A stretch of 64,000 bases of DNA from Rhizobiaceae bacterium (GCA_029233925.1 JARGOX010000028.1:20617-84616); one strand, 5' to 3'; shown: positions 47,808 to 58,368, numbered from the stretch's first letter. Program-made: numbers and translations. Notes: generated by a model not told the origin, from the sequence alone.

Positions 47808-48728
47808 ATGAACCAGACATCTTCTTTTCCTCTCATCTATTCGAACGAAGTCAAAGCAGCCCTCGACGCAGGAAGACCAGTCGTGGCCTTGGAATCGACC
47901 ATCATCACACACGGCATGCCCTGGCCGGGCAATCTCGATATGGCCAACGATGTTGAAGACATCATCCGTGCGCAAGGCGCAGTCCCGGCTACAATAGCCG
48001 TTCTGGATGGCAGCTTGCACATAGGCCTTGAAAAAAAGGCGCTTGAGGTGCTTTCGCATAGCCAAAACGCCATGAAAGTCTCACGCGCTGATCTACCCTT
48101 TGCAATTGCCACCAAAAGGACCGGAGGGACAACGGTTGCAGCCACAATGATCGCCGCCGCCCTGGCTGGGATCAGGGTTTTTGCCACCGGCGGTATTGGC
48201 GGTGTTCACTTTGGAGCTGAACAGAGTTTTGATATTTCTGCTGATCTGGAAGAGCTGGCCCGCACGCCGGTGATCGTGGTCAGCGCCGGGGCGAAAGCCA
48301 TTTTGGACATCCCAAAAACACTGGAAGTCCTCGAGACCAAAGGCGTTCCGGTGGTCACCTATCGGAGCAATGAATTGCCCGCTTTCTGGTCGCGCCAGTC
48401 CGGCCTCACCAGCCCATTGCGCCTCGATTCAGCGCAGGAGATCGCCCATTTCCAGAACATGCGCACAGCGATGAATATTGGTGGTGGCATGTTGATTGCC
48501 AATCCCGTTGCCGCTGCAGACGAGATACCGGCCAGTCAAATGCAGGGCTACATCAATCAGGCATTGGAAAAAGCCAAATCCAAAGGTATCTCGGGCAAGC
48601 AGGTCACACCATTCTTGCTGTCGGAAATACTGACGATCACCGCTGGCGCCAGTCTTGTAACCAATATAGCGCTTGTCAAAAACAACGCCCATCTGGCAGC
48701 CGCCATTGCCTGCGCATTGTCAAATTGA
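47808..48728 (+). CDS. psuG: Pseudouridine-5'-phosphate glycosidase
   Basis: 306 residues. VVALESTIITHGMPWPGNLD, AVPATIAVLDGSLHIGL, RADLPFAIATKRTGGTTVAAT with the catalytic lysine region, and GGIGGVHFGAE are diagnostic for PsuG. Splits pseudouridine phosphate into uracil and ribose-5-phosphate. An alternative ATG at 47772 overlaps the psuK stop (ATGA), but AGGACG before 47808 and family length favour the latter. Together with psuK a two-gene salvage operon. Confidence 0.95.
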   Translation: MNQTSSFPLIYSNEVKAALDAGRPVVALESTIITHGMPWPGNLDMANDVEDIIRAQGAVPATIAVLDGSLHIGLEKKALEVLSHSQNAMKVSRADLPFAIATKRTGGTTVAATMIAAALAGIRVFATGGIGGVHFGAEQSFDISADLEELARTPVIVVSAGAKAILDIPKTLEVLETKGVPVVTYRSNELPAFWSRQSGLTSPLRLDSAQEIAHFQNMRTAMNIGGGMLIANPVAAADEIPASQMQGYINQALEKAKSKGISGKQVTPFLLSEILTITAGASLVTNIALVKNNAHLAAAIACALSN

Positions 48729-48732
48729 ATCA

Positions 48733-48765
48733 GAAAAGGCGCTGCCTTTCGGGCAACGCCTTTTC
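48733..48765. terminator. Bidirectional terminator between psuG and the OmpA-like gene
   Basis: GAAAAGGCG-c-TGCC, loop TTTCG, GGCA-a-CGCCTTTTC: a 13-bp stem with one mismatch, A-run on one side and T-run on the other. Confidence 0.9.
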
Positions 48766-48787
48766 AAATGTCCGTTCTGCGCAAAGC

Positions 48788-49441
48788 TTACTGGCTGAGC
48801 GGAACGATCTGAATTTCCACACGACGGTTCTGGGCGCGCCCGGATTCGGTCGCATTGCTGGCGATTGGCCGCGCTTCGCCAAATCCTGTGACATACATGC
48901 GGCGGGGGTCGATACCCTGGCCACTCAGGTATGATGATACCGACTGGGCCCGCTGTTGGGACAGATTGAGATTATACTGATCCGACCCGGTCGAATCCGT
49001 GAAGCCGTAAACATCGACGAGTGTCTGATTGTATTTTGACAGCACGATGCCGACTGAATTCAACGTTGCATAGAAACCCGGATCAATCTGCGCCTGGTTC
49101 AGTGCAAAGGTAATATTGGATGGCATGTTCAACACGAGATTGTTGCCATTGCGCGTTACGGAGATGCCTGTCCCCTGAAGCTGCGCCCGCAACTCGGCTT
49201 CCTGACGGTCCATGTAATTGCCGATCGCACCACCGGCCAGCAGGCCGATGCCGGCGCCAACCAGCGCGTTGCGACGGTCATTGCCGCCAGCCAGCAGGCC
49301 AAGCCCTGCACCAGCAGCTGCACCCAGTGCCGCGCCACCTGCCGTGTTTGAAACACGCTGTTGTCCTGTATAGGGATCCGTTGTCATACACGATGACAGA
49401 AAAATGCCAGCGAACATTGAAATTGCAATTTTTTGGTACAT
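48788..49441 (-). CDS. OmpA-domain lipoprotein (YiaD/Pal-like)
   Basis: 217 residues. Lipoprotein signal MYQKIAISMFAGIFLSSCMT with lipobox LSSC, then a glycine-zipper segment (AALGAAAGAGLGLLAGG and GAGIGLLAGGAIGNYMDR), then an OmpA peptidoglycan-binding domain (VDVYGFTDSTGSDQYNLNLS, QNRRVEIQIVP). Anchors the outer membrane to the wall. ATG 49441 chosen. Divergent spacer upstream has no other gene. Confidence 0.93.
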   Translation of the reverse strand: MYQKIAISMFAGIFLSSCMTTDPYTGQQRVSNTAGGAALGAAAGAGLGLLAGGNDRRNALVGAGIGLLAGGAIGNYMDRQEAELRAQLQGTGISVTRNGNNLVLNMPSNITFALNQAQIDPGFYATLNSVGIVLSKYNQTLVDVYGFTDSTGSDQYNLNLSQQRAQSVSSYLSGQGIDPRRMYVTGFGEARPIASNATESGRAQNRRVEIQIVPLSQ

Positions 49442-49692
49442 CCGGCTTTCCCGTCCCAGTTGATTATTGAGTGCCAATTTGCCTTGAACAGCAACAATAC
49501 GGCGGCTTTGTGTTCATTCTGTCCGTTGATCGACTCTGCTCGTCAATGACGTTCAAATGTCACCTGTCCTGAGGCATCTGGCCATGCAAGCCACACTGTT
49601 GCCTGCGGTTTGATTCCCTCGATGAACTATTATCACCAATAGGCAGGATCAGCCAACAGGCGAGATCCCGAGCGAACCCGTGCCTGTTGATT

Positions 49693-50481
49693 TCATTTTA
49701 TGATTTTCAGACGGATGGCGAGGGCCACAGCCTGAATGCGGTTGACAGTGTTGAGCTTCCGACAGGCCAGGGTGATATAGTGATTAACTGTATGCTCGGA
49801 TATCTCCAGAATAAGGGCCATTTCATGGCTGGTTTTGCCTGCGGAGGTCCAACTCAGGCACTCGGCTTCCCGCTGGCTGAGTTCCGGTATATCGTTCCGT
49901 TCAACCTTGCGAAGTTCACAAAACCGCTCAAACAGGCCTGACGCCAGCAGTGCCAGTTTTGCGAAATTCCTGGCATTCGGCAAGCCGCCCTTGCCATGAA
50001 ACCCCAAAACGCATCGCTCATTTTGCGTCCCCAGCATCGGGATGAGCACATTTGCCTGTCCAAGCCAGTTTGCCTGGGCGATGTCGCGCTCCGCATGACG
50101 TATTGGCGCCGCGTTTCCGGCACCCTTTACACCTAGCCGGACCATAAAGGGCGCAGACGATTGGTGAAGCGCTGAGAAAACCGGTCCCCTTGCCTGCGAA
50201 ACGTCCAATTCACAGGCTTGCTCGATTGCATTGGGAAAGTTGGATGCCAGAACGTGGGTCATTGCCGGGTTTGACACGGACGATTTCATTTTGGTCTGCA
50301 TCAAAGGCTCAAGGGATATGATAGAAAAATATTCAAAACCAAATTGCGCGCAGGTCTTTTCCAGGCTGTGCACGACTTCGTACAGTTCGTGCAGTGCTTT
50401 GATAGCATCAAGAGTTTGCTGCAACGTAAAAACCCGAAAATAAGCACCGTCGGGCTGTCTTGAAATAGTGCGACCGGCCAT
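49693..50481 (-). CDS. LuxR-family transcriptional regulator
   Basis: 262 residues. The C-terminal HTH (LSQREAECLSWTSAGKTSHE, VNHYITLACRKLN) is typical LuxR/FixJ. The N-terminal about 165 residues resemble an autoinducer-binding domain in length and layout (FGFEYFSIISL near the start), but I cannot confirm the ligand-contact residues and no luxI-type gene is nearby, so it could be a solo receptor. The HTH ends KTSHEMALILEISEHTV. Start at ATG 50481 assumed; track TTG start 29 codons upstream possible. Confidence 0.88.
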   Translation of the reverse strand: MAGRTISRQPDGAYFRVFTLQQTLDAIKALHELYEVVHSLEKTCAQFGFEYFSIISLEPLMQTKMKSSVSNPAMTHVLASNFPNAIEQACELDVSQARGPVFSALHQSSAPFMVRLGVKGAGNAAPIRHAERDIAQANWLGQANVLIPMLGTQNERCVLGFHGKGGLPNARNFAKLALLASGLFERFCELRKVERNDIPELSQREAECLSWTSAGKTSHEMALILEISEHTVNHYITLACRKLNTVNRIQAVALAIRLKIIK

Positions 50482-50611
50482 ACACGATGAATCAATAATG
50501 ACGTGTCTCTGGACGAGCACGCTTTCACAGGATTGTTTGTGAGCATTATTGCCGGGCAGTGCCAGCAATTGGCAGTTGCATTGAAAACACCGTTAATGTT
50601 AAATTTTTATA

Positions 50612-53236
50612 TTAACTTTCAATGACTTCCTTGACGACGGTGGCCAATTGCTTGAGCGAAAACGGCTTGGGAAGAAAGCCGAACTGCGCATTTTCCGGCA
50701 GGTTTTTGGCAAATGCATCCTCCGCATAACCGGAGACGAAAACAAACTTCAGATCCGGGTATTCCTTGCGCACTTCACGCAACAGGGATGGACCGTCCAT
50801 TTCAGGCATCACCACGTCCGAGACGACGATATCAATATCGCCACCCAGTTCCTTGATGATATCCAGCGCTTCCAGTCCCGAAGCCGCTTCGTGAACCGTA
50901 TAGCCTCGCGTCTCCAACATGCGTTTCCCGCCACGCCGCACCGCTTCTTCATCCTCAACCAACAGGACGGTCGCGGTACCGGTCAGATCCGTATGATCCG
51001 GCGCCTGCATGTCACCCTTGTATGTACCAGAGGCTTTTGCCAGCGCTGCACTGTCAGCGGATGCGGCAGCCGAGGCATCCACTTCCAGGACCGGCTGCAA
51101 ATTCTCCGGATCCTCAACAAAACGGGGAAGGTAAATGCGGAACGTCGTCCCCTTGCCGACTTCCGAATCCGGATAGATATAACCACCGGACTGCTTGATG
51201 ATTCCATATACCATGGAAAGACCAAGGCCAGTGCCCTTGCCAACGTCCTTGGTGGTGAAGAATGGTTCGAATATTTTTTCCATCAGGTCAGGCGACATAC
51301 CGGTCCCACCATCACTGACCGCGATCATCACATAATCTCCATCCACCATTCCGCGGTTGTTCAGTGCTTCGACATCCTTGCTTTCAAGGTTCGCCGTGCT
51401 GATCTTGATGGTCCCGCCTTTCGGCATCGCATCACGCGCATTGACCGCCAGATTGATAATCACCTGCTCGAATTGCCCCAGGTCAGTTTTGACAGGCCAC
51501 AGATCCCGGCCGAATTCCAGCTCAAGCTTGACATTCGTGCCTGTCAGCCGATCCACGAGCATCCGCAGATCGCCAATCACATCGGTCATGGAAAGGACTG
51601 CAGGACGCATGGTCTGCTTGCGCGAAAATGCCAGCAATTGACGCACCAGAACCGCGGCGCGATTGGCATTGCGCTTGATTTCCATCAGATCGGCAAAACT
51701 GGTGTCGGACGGGCGCAGAGACAAAAGCAAATGATCTGCAGAGAGCAAAATGGCTGTCAGAACATTGTTGAAGTCATGGGCGATGCCGCCAGCAAGCGTG
51801 CCGACAGCATTCATTTTTTGTGTCTGCGCCATCTGGGCTTCAAGCGCCTTTTGTTCCGTGGTCTCTACGGCATAGACAATGGCAGCTTCAGTGCTGTCAC
51901 CGCCATCCAGTACGGCTGTGATGAAGAAGCGGAAGAACCGTTCGTCATTATCCGCATGCCTGGTGTCGACAGGCGCAATCTCCGCCTGCCCCTGAAATGC
52001 CGCGTCCAGGGCGATGGCAAACAGCTTGCGGTCAGCCTCATGCACGACAGTTTCAAACCGTGTGCCCTTTTCCAGATCATCGCGTGTGACAGCCGCAGAG
52101 AACATCCTGAGGAACGGCGCGTTGGTGCGTTGTATCTTGCCGCTGCTGTCAACGGATGCAATGGCCATGGGAGAATTGTTGAAAAAGCGCGTAAACCGCA
52201 TTTCGGCTGCGGTTGCCTCACCTGGAGAATTCCCCTCGCCGGTCCGCAACAGAACGATGGTTCGACTTTCACCTGGAGCGCCATCACGTGTGGCGCTGAC
52301 ACGATGCACCAGCGTGACGGGCAGGCTCTTGCCATCACGGCGCAGCATATCAAGATCGAGCGTTGCAGTGCGATCCAGGCCGGGTGCCGCCTGCACTGAA
52401 TTGATCAGCGCCATACCCTCTCCTGCAATCAGATTTCCAAGCGCAATGGAACCAGGCGAAAATTGCGTCAGATCCAGGCCAATCCAGTCCGCCAATGTCG
52501 CATTGATATAGACCACTTCGCCGTTTTGTCCGGTCGACATGAACCCGGCCGGTGCATGGTCCAGATAATCGATGGCGTGTTGCAAATCCCGGAAAAACTG
52601 TTCTTGCACTTCACGTTCTGATGAAATGTCAGACAATTGCCAGGCAAAAAGTTGTTCACCCGTTGCGCCAAGGTCAAGAAGGCGTACACGCAGCCTGTAC
52701 CAGCGCGGCGCAACGATTTGATCCGCCGCCTCGCCAAGCCCTTTGAGCAGCCTGAATTCCTCCTGCCCCTCTTTCCCTTCGCGAACCTGATTTGTCAGTC
52801 TGTAAACAGCTTCGGCGGCCTGATTGTCATGCGACATGATCGCTTCGATGGACAGAACGTCGTCCGGATGCGCTGCGCCGGTCAATGCTGCATAGGCCCG
52901 GTTGGCGTAGACCACCCGTCCCTTCTTGTCGGTGATAACGGTACCTTCGGGATGCCCGTCGATATAGACTCTGGAAAGAACATCGCCACCTGCGCGCGGC
53001 ATGACCTGCACGAATCCGATAAATGTCGAAACCAGGTAAAAAATACCGATCATCGCAAGGATGCCCAGCAAACCAAGACCGATATTGGTGTTCAGCTGCC
53101 CGTCCAGAAATACAAATGCGGCAGCGGCGCCGACAAGTACAACGGCAAGCACAATCAGGCGAATGACGGTTCCGGGTCTGGAGTGCCGGTCAATGATTGG
53201 TGTCGGGTAGTTCCCCGACTGGTTCTCACGCGCCAT
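50612..53236 (-). CDS. cckA: Hybrid sensor histidine kinase CckA
   Basis: About 874 residues. Two N-terminal membrane segments ([20 protein letters not shown] and [20 protein letters not shown]), PAS domains, HisKA with phospho-site histidine in [18 protein letters not shown] near residue 505, HATPase with [20 protein letters not shown], and a C-terminal receiver ([31 protein letters not shown]). CckA phosphorylates CtrA through ChpT and controls the alphaproteobacterial cell cycle. Divergent from the FliO-like gene. AGAGGG precedes two adjacent ATG codons (53239 or 53236). Confidence 0.96.
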   Translation of the reverse strand: MARENQSGNYPTPIIDRHSRPGTVIRLIVLAVVLVGAAAAFVFLDGQLNTNIGLGLLGILAMIGIFYLVSTFIGFVQVMPRAGGDVLSRVYIDGHPEGTVITDKKGRVVYANRAYAALTGAAHPDDVLSIEAIMSHDNQAAEAVYRLTNQVREGKEGQEEFRLLKGLGEAADQIVAPRWYRLRVRLLDLGATGEQLFAWQLSDISSEREVQEQFFRDLQHAIDYLDHAPAGFMSTGQNGEVVYINATLADWIGLDLTQFSPGSIALGNLIAGEGMALINSVQAAPGLDRTATLDLDMLRRDGKSLPVTLVHRVSATRDGAPGESRTIVLLRTGEGNSPGEATAAEMRFTRFFNNSPMAIASVDSSGKIQRTNAPFLRMFSAAVTRDDLEKGTRFETVVHEADRKLFAIALDAAFQGQAEIAPVDTRHADNDERFFRFFITAVLDGGDSTEAAIVYAVETTEQKALEAQMAQTQKMNAVGTLAGGIAHDFNNVLTAILLSADHLLLSLRPSDTSFADLMEIKRNANRAAVLVRQLLAFSRKQTMRPAVLSMTDVIGDLRMLVDRLTGTNVKLELEFGRDLWPVKTDLGQFEQVIINLAVNARDAMPKGGTIKISTANLESKDVEALNNRGMVDGDYVMIAVSDGGTGMSPDLMEKIFEPFFTTKDVGKGTGLGLSMVYGIIKQSGGYIYPDSEVGKGTTFRIYLPRFVEDPENLQPVLEVDASAAASADSAALAKASGTYKGDMQAPDHTDLTGTATVLLVEDEEAVRRGGKRMLETRGYTVHEAASGLEALDIIKELGGDIDIVVSDVVMPEMDGPSLLREVRKEYPDLKFVFVSGYAEDAFAKNLPENAQFGFLPKPFSLKQLATVVKEVIES

Positions 53237-53598
53237 CATGTCCCTCTAGAAGCGAGTATGATTCCCTCGACTTACAAAACCTCGTTTTGACCACATTCCT
53301 GCCGACATGAACAGGGGGCATGCCCAATTGCCGGAGCACTGTGCACAGGCGGTTGGGCCTTCAGGTGATTCGCCGTGGCCCCCCCCAATCGCCAAGTATG
53401 GAGCGCAGGCGCGATGCCAGTAGCGACAATATCCGGCAATCCAGCACCATTATACTGGTCATCAACATATTGAAGCTGTGCGTTATACAAAATTTGACCT
53501 GTCTCCTGCTTGCATGGTCTCAGATCGCCCTTTACCTTTGCTTTTGGCTGCTGTTGACGCAACATCGGCCTTGGGAAGAGAATTCAGGACACTGTTTC
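53237..53598. other. Divergent spacer between cckA and the FliO-like gene
   Basis: About 360 bases containing both promoters. The track ORF runs in frame through it into the FliO-like gene, but the translation is not protein-like. An uninterrupted run of eight C lies near 53381-53390. No full CtrA site (TTAA-N7-TTAA) seen. Confidence 0.45.
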
Positions 53599-54876
53599 AT
53601 GAATGACACGATTTTGAGTGCGGACGGAATGTCCTGGGTTTCAATACTTGGAATAAGCGCAATCGTTGTTGTTGTGCTTGCGCTGATCTTCTGGTTCCTG
53701 AACCGGCGCGGACACATGGCGTTCATGCGTGGCGGGTCAAACCGACAGCCACGCCTGGCTGTTCTGGATGCCGCAGCGGTCGATTCCCGGCGGCGTCTTG
53801 TCCTGGTCCGTCGCGACAATGTGGAACACTTGATCCTAATCGGTGGACCAACCGATGTTGTTGTCGAGGGCGGTATATACAGAGCCAAGGCCCCTCAGGC
53901 GGATGGCGCCAAACAGCCCAATCCAAAGGCCGTTGCACGCCCGGGCAAACCAAGGCCGCAACCCAAGACCCAGCAGACAGAGCAGCCGGCAGAACAGCAG
54001 GCTGCACCGGCGGCCAAAGCCATTGCGATGGAGCCTCTGGAAATTCCCAAATCGTCAGAACCAAAAACACCGGAAACCAAAACGCCGGAACCCAAATCTC
54101 TCGAACCCAAATCTCCGGAACCAGCAACGATGCCGGTCGTGACGCGTGGGCCTGCTGCGCAACAACCACCGCCAGTGCAAAAGCCGCAGGTTGTCTCAGT
54201 ACCACAACTGGCCGCTGTGGCTGCAGCAACGGCAACCGGGGCAGTCGCTTCAGCGCCGCGGTCGCAGGCTGCAGATGAAGGTTCGGACGTCATCAGCGAG
54301 ATAGCAACAGTCAGAACCGGGAATGCGCCTGCAGCAGGTCAAATGCCCGCTGAATCCGCTGCGCCAGCGACACGTGACAGGCAAAATGACCTGACGGCCG
54401 AATTCGAAGAAGCCTTCGATGCGGCGCCAGAGATAGTTGCTTCCGAACCAGGCCGGGATGTTGAACCGGCAAACGGCGGATCTGAATCCGAATCCGATCC
54501 ATGGTTGGCAATGGTGGCCGCACAACAGAAAACGGCGGAAAATGCTTCATCCTTCGTTGCTCCGTCGGTGGGCCCCGCCACCAATCAGAACGCGCCCTCT
54601 GTCGAAGGCATCCTTGTCCCCAATCCCTCCGTACAAGCTGAACCTTCACCACGGGGTGAAGCGGCCCCGCAAAAGGTCAACCCTGAGGAACTGATCGCCG
54701 ATTTCGACAAGGTTTTGGAAGCAGAAATCAGCCGGTCAGAAAAGGTTGCTCCGGAAATCGCCGAGAGCGAACCTGCAACAGAAGCCGATAACAGCGCTGA
54801 TGGGCCGTCGCAATCAGCCTCACTCGAAGACGAGATGAAAAAAATGCTGGGTGACCTGTCTCCCAAAAAAGAATAG
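53599..54876 (+). CDS. FliO-like membrane protein with long low-complexity tail
   Basis: 425 residues. One membrane segment (WVSILGISAIVVVVLALIFW), then a short FliO-like beta domain (RLAVLDAAAVDSRRRLVLVR, VEHLILIGGPTDVVVEGGIY), then about 300 residues rich in Pro, Ala, Glu and Lys, including five PK(S/T)xEP-type repeats between residues 151 and 177. FliO helps assemble the flagellar export gate; this cckA-linked homologue is common in Hyphomicrobiales, and no flagellar genes are nearby, so its role may differ. ATG 53599 has AGGAC upstream. Confidence 0.85.
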   Translation: MNDTILSADGMSWVSILGISAIVVVVLALIFWFLNRRGHMAFMRGGSNRQPRLAVLDAAAVDSRRRLVLVRRDNVEHLILIGGPTDVVVEGGIYRAKAPQADGAKQPNPKAVARPGKPRPQPKTQQTEQPAEQQAAPAAKAIAMEPLEIPKSSEPKTPETKTPEPKSLEPKSPEPATMPVVTRGPAAQQPPPVQKPQVVSVPQLAAVAAATATGAVASAPRSQAADEGSDVISEIATVRTGNAPAAGQMPAESAAPATRDRQNDLTAEFEEAFDAAPEIVASEPGRDVEPANGGSESESDPWLAMVAAQQKTAENASSFVAPSVGPATNQNAPSVEGILVPNPSVQAEPSPRGEAAPQKVNPEELIADFDKVLEAEISRSEKVAPEIAESEPATEADNSADGPSQSASLEDEMKKMLGDLSPKKE

Positions 54877-54961
54877 AGCAGCTTCCAAAGCGACCACCAA
54901 CATCGTTGTTCGCAGTTCAGGTCAAAATCGGTTGAGTGGTCGTAGAGATGCGACTGTGTCC

Positions 54962-57280
54962 CTATTTGGACGTCATGACCCAAACACCGTCCCATTTGCC
55001 TTCCGGCGGCGCATGTTTCAGCAATTCACACCGATCGATATAGGTGGTTGCCAGGCTGTCAGACGGCGTTGCCTTGATGGCCTGTTGGAAATTGGAGATG
55101 GCCCTGTCCCAATTGGCTTCGCGGTACTGTTTCACCCCCTCATTGAAATAGTTCACATTGTCCATCAGGTTGGGATAGGTTTCGTTGTCATGGTAATCAA
55201 GCACCTCATAGACCCCCACCGGTTCGGTTTTCCCCTTGACCACCACCAGGTCTACGTCGCGCATGCGGTAGGTGCCCTTCAGTTTGGCTCTGGTAAATTC
55301 GCTGATCAGAATGCGCGCCGAATATTGTTTGCAGGCTGATTCCAGCCGCGCGGCAAGATTCACACCATCGCCGATCATCGTGAAATCCATGCGTTTCGGA
55401 GAGCCTATGTTCCCGGAAACGACCATACCGGTATTCAGCCCGACACCATGATCAATAGGCATTTCACCGCGTGCAACACGGACCTTGTTCCAGTCCCACA
55501 ATTCCGTGATCATGGCAATTGTCGCGCGAACGGCACGATCAGCATCATCGTCATGGGCCAGCGGAATTCCGAAGGCTGCCATGATCGCGTCACCAATGAA
55601 CTTGTCCAGCATGCCGCCTTCACGGGTGATGATGTCGACCATGATCGTGAAATACTCGTTGAGCATGGCAACAGTGCCCTGAGCGCCCAGGGATTCCGTC
55701 AAAGTGGTGAAACTGCGAACATCTGAAAACAGGATCGTGGCTTCGGTGCTCTTGCCGCCCAGGAAGTCATCACCACCTTCCATCAGCCGATCTGCAAGAG
55801 AAGGATCCATATAGCGCGACATCGTCGACTTCATGCGTTTTTCGGTGCTGATGTCCTCGATCATCACCATTGAGCCGAGCTTTTTCTGCTCCGTATTGAT
55901 CAACGGAAGAATGGTCACATTCACAGATAGCGGCCGGTCTTCAAATTTCAGCTGCCCGTCGACAATTTCTGCAATCTCGCCCGATTCCTCGACATGACGA
56001 ATTTTCTCCATGAGCCATTGGTTGTCTCCGACAAAGAACGTCTCCGCCGCCAGACCCAAGATCGTGCTGTGGCCCATTCCGGTAATGCGCAGGCCCGACC
56101 GATTGCAGGTGACGATCCTGCCGTCCTCATCCATCGTGATCACACCGTTCGACATGCTTTCCAGCATGGCTTCGGTATAATTCTGCATGTTTTGCACATC
56201 TTCGAACAGTTTTGCGTTCTCAAGAGCAATGGAAACCTGCGCCGTGAATGTTTTCAACCGCTTTTCATCATCATTGGTGAAGGGACCGCCACGCCGGTTC
56301 AGGACCTGAGTGACTCCAATGCATTTGCCGTTTTTGTTGATCACCGGCACGCAGAGGATCGAGCGGGTAAAATATCCCGTTTGTTTGTCAAATGCCGGAT
56401 TAAACCGAAGATCTGCATAGGCGTAAGGGATGTTGATTGTATTGCCCGAGGTAAACACTGCGCCTGCTATGCCAGCCGTGTTCGGAAGACGAATTTCCCC
56501 AATGCCATCACCCATGGCAACCCGCGAAAACAATTCGCCGGTTTTTTCATCATTCATGAAGAGTGTGGAGCGATCAGCTCCCAGCATGCGTGTCGCTTCA
56601 CTCATGACCTTTTTAAGCAGAGTGCCCAGTTCCAGCTCAGATGTAACATCGGAGACGACATCAAGAAACTCGAGCTCCTTTGCCCGGCTTTTTTGCATAC
56701 GCTCGGCAAATTGCGTGTTTTGCAGTGCGATGCTTGCCTGTGTGCCCATGGCCTCTAGAAGACTCAGGTCCTGTATCGTGAACACACCGGACTTCTTGTT
56801 GAGCACCTGGATAACGCCGATTATTTCCTCGCGTACGGTTTTGACCGGGGCGCAGATAATTGTTTCAGTATGATAGCCCGTCTGCTCATCTATGGAATGA
56901 TTGAAGCGGGAATCGTTGTAGGCATCATCAATCACCTCTCCCTTTCCGCTCGTGAACACTGCACCGGCAACACCAGTCGTATTGAGAATGCGGATTTCCC
57001 GGGAAAAATTGCCCTGCGCCACACGGGAATACAATTCACCTGTCGTGCCATCATTGAGAAACAGACTGCCTCGCTCGGCCCCCAATTCCGTGGTGGTCAT
57101 ATTGACCAGCGTTTCGAGAATTTCGTCTAGGCTTTCCATCGCCGCGCATTTGCGCGACACGCTCAGCAGCATCTCCGCATGCTTGAGCTTCTTTTGCGCC
57201 TCCACAAGCAATTCCTGAGGCTTTGCCTTCATTTTGCGCGACGATGCCTGTCGCCTGACTGTTGAAACCGCTGTCGTCAT
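54962..57280 (-). CDS. GAF-GAF-PAS class III adenylate/guanylate cyclase
   Basis: 772 residues without membrane segments. Two GAF domains (about 45-200 and 220-375; GSLFLNDGTTGELYSRVAQG and STLFMNDEKTGELFSRVAMG), a PAS domain (about 385-500), then the class III cyclase domain ATILFSDVRSFTTLTESLGA, DKFIGDAIMAAFG, GDGVNLAARLES with the two metal aspartates. C-terminal about 60 residues resemble one TPR repeat (YFNEGVKQYREANWDRAISN). Makes cAMP or cGMP in response to a small molecule bound by GAF. The substrate is not settled from sequence. Confidence 0.93.
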   Translation of the reverse strand: MTTAVSTVRRQASSRKMKAKPQELLVEAQKKLKHAEMLLSVSRKCAAMESLDEILETLVNMTTTELGAERGSLFLNDGTTGELYSRVAQGNFSREIRILNTTGVAGAVFTSGKGEVIDDAYNDSRFNHSIDEQTGYHTETIICAPVKTVREEIIGVIQVLNKKSGVFTIQDLSLLEAMGTQASIALQNTQFAERMQKSRAKELEFLDVVSDVTSELELGTLLKKVMSEATRMLGADRSTLFMNDEKTGELFSRVAMGDGIGEIRLPNTAGIAGAVFTSGNTINIPYAYADLRFNPAFDKQTGYFTRSILCVPVINKNGKCIGVTQVLNRRGGPFTNDDEKRLKTFTAQVSIALENAKLFEDVQNMQNYTEAMLESMSNGVITMDEDGRIVTCNRSGLRITGMGHSTILGLAAETFFVGDNQWLMEKIRHVEESGEIAEIVDGQLKFEDRPLSVNVTILPLINTEQKKLGSMVMIEDISTEKRMKSTMSRYMDPSLADRLMEGGDDFLGGKSTEATILFSDVRSFTTLTESLGAQGTVAMLNEYFTIMVDIITREGGMLDKFIGDAIMAAFGIPLAHDDDADRAVRATIAMITELWDWNKVRVARGEMPIDHGVGLNTGMVVSGNIGSPKRMDFTMIGDGVNLAARLESACKQYSARILISEFTRAKLKGTYRMRDVDLVVVKGKTEPVGVYEVLDYHDNETYPNLMDNVNYFNEGVKQYREANWDRAISNFQQAIKATPSDSLATTYIDRCELLKHAPPEGKWDGVWVMTSK

Positions 57281-57500
57281 GCCTGTTCAATCTTTTTGAT
57301 GTGCTGGCTGGACCCTACCATGTTTGCCTGCGAGCTGCATGGCCAGTGTGTCAGCCGTCTTTCCGAATTGCTTCATTTCGTTCGCACAGAAGCATTTCAA
57401 TGCTTGAATCCGCCACTCGTATACCAACACGTCAAAGTCCGGCTTATCCCGATGGCGCGATGCTCATTCTCTGTACGGCTACGCTGCTTCTTTGTGCAGC

Positions 57501-58082
57501 CTATGTCTTTCGACCCTCCGTCTGCCTTTGAAGCGCAGGATCGTCCAATTGGGCACGCAAAGCACTGATGGTGGCTTTCAATTGTCGGATTTCATCATGG
57601 GAACGCGCATTGGCCTCCTGAATTTCACGGTCCCGGCTGAATTTAAGCTCTTCCAATGTATCGCGAAGTGCGCTGATCGTCTCTTTCAAATGCTTGATTT
57701 CGTCATGCGAACGATGAACGGCTTCCTGAACCTCTCTGGTTTTCTGATGCCCGAGTTCGTCAAGAGAATCCCGCAACGCACTTGCTGTCTCCCTGAGCTG
57801 ACTTATTTCATCAGCTTTGGCTGACAGCGCTTCCTGAACGGACCTGTCTTTTTCAAAATTCAAATCATCAAGGGAATCGCGCAACGCAGTGGCGGTGTCC
57901 TTCAACTGCTGCATTTCATCTGCGTGAAACGCGCGGACTTCCTGAACCTTGCGTTCCTGCTCCACAGCTGCGCGGTCGAGCGCCTGACGCAACGCATTGA
58001 TCTGCTCGTGCAGACTTCGTGCCTCAAGCTGGGCTTCGTGCAGTCTGTCTGCCTGGCCTTCACCGATACCCGATGTGCTCAT
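57501..58082 (-). CDS. Coiled-coil protein built of 36-residue repeats
   Basis: 193 residues, nearly all helical. Four and a half copies of a 36-residue unit, core LKDTATALRDSLDDLNFEKD / LRETASALRDSLDELGHQKT / LKETISALRDTLEELKFSRD, each with a DE(I/M)xxL start and a VQEA end. 36 equals two hendecads plus two heptads, so a long straight coiled coil is expected. No family recognised; may tether or scaffold the neighbouring cyclase. Start at ATG 58082 uncertain (weak ribosome binding site). Confidence 0.78.
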   Translation of the reverse strand: MSTSGIGEGQADRLHEAQLEARSLHEQINALRQALDRAAVEQERKVQEVRAFHADEMQQLKDTATALRDSLDDLNFEKDRSVQEALSAKADEISQLRETASALRDSLDELGHQKTREVQEAVHRSHDEIKHLKETISALRDTLEELKFSRDREIQEANARSHDEIRQLKATISALRAQLDDPALQRQTEGRKT

Positions 58083-58368
58083 AGGTTCAATCGCCCAATA
58101 TAACATTCAGGAATTCAGTCTCACTTTGCGAAATTTCTTCGTCAAGTGGAATGCCGAATATTATGTTTTGGATACACGCTTTCGTATCGCATTGATACAA
58201 TACAAATAATTACAGAAATATTGTGTGGTTGAAACGCTCAGGTGCAAGGCGATTATTCATCCGAACGCAATGAGGAGAAGCCGGCACGGCGCATATACCA
58301 GGGCCATGCATTATGTTTAGCCATTCGACGCACATGAACTGTGCGAAGGCATTTGAAAAACCGGCAAT

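Noticed and set aside
49654-49689. Hairpin CAACAGGC/GCCTGTTG after the LuxR gene as terminator
   Set aside because: Only 8 bp with a 20-base loop and no T-run on the strand needed.
50648-52399. 583-codon plus-strand ORF
   Set aside because: It is antisense to cckA, whose domains are fully recognisable; the translation is not protein-like.
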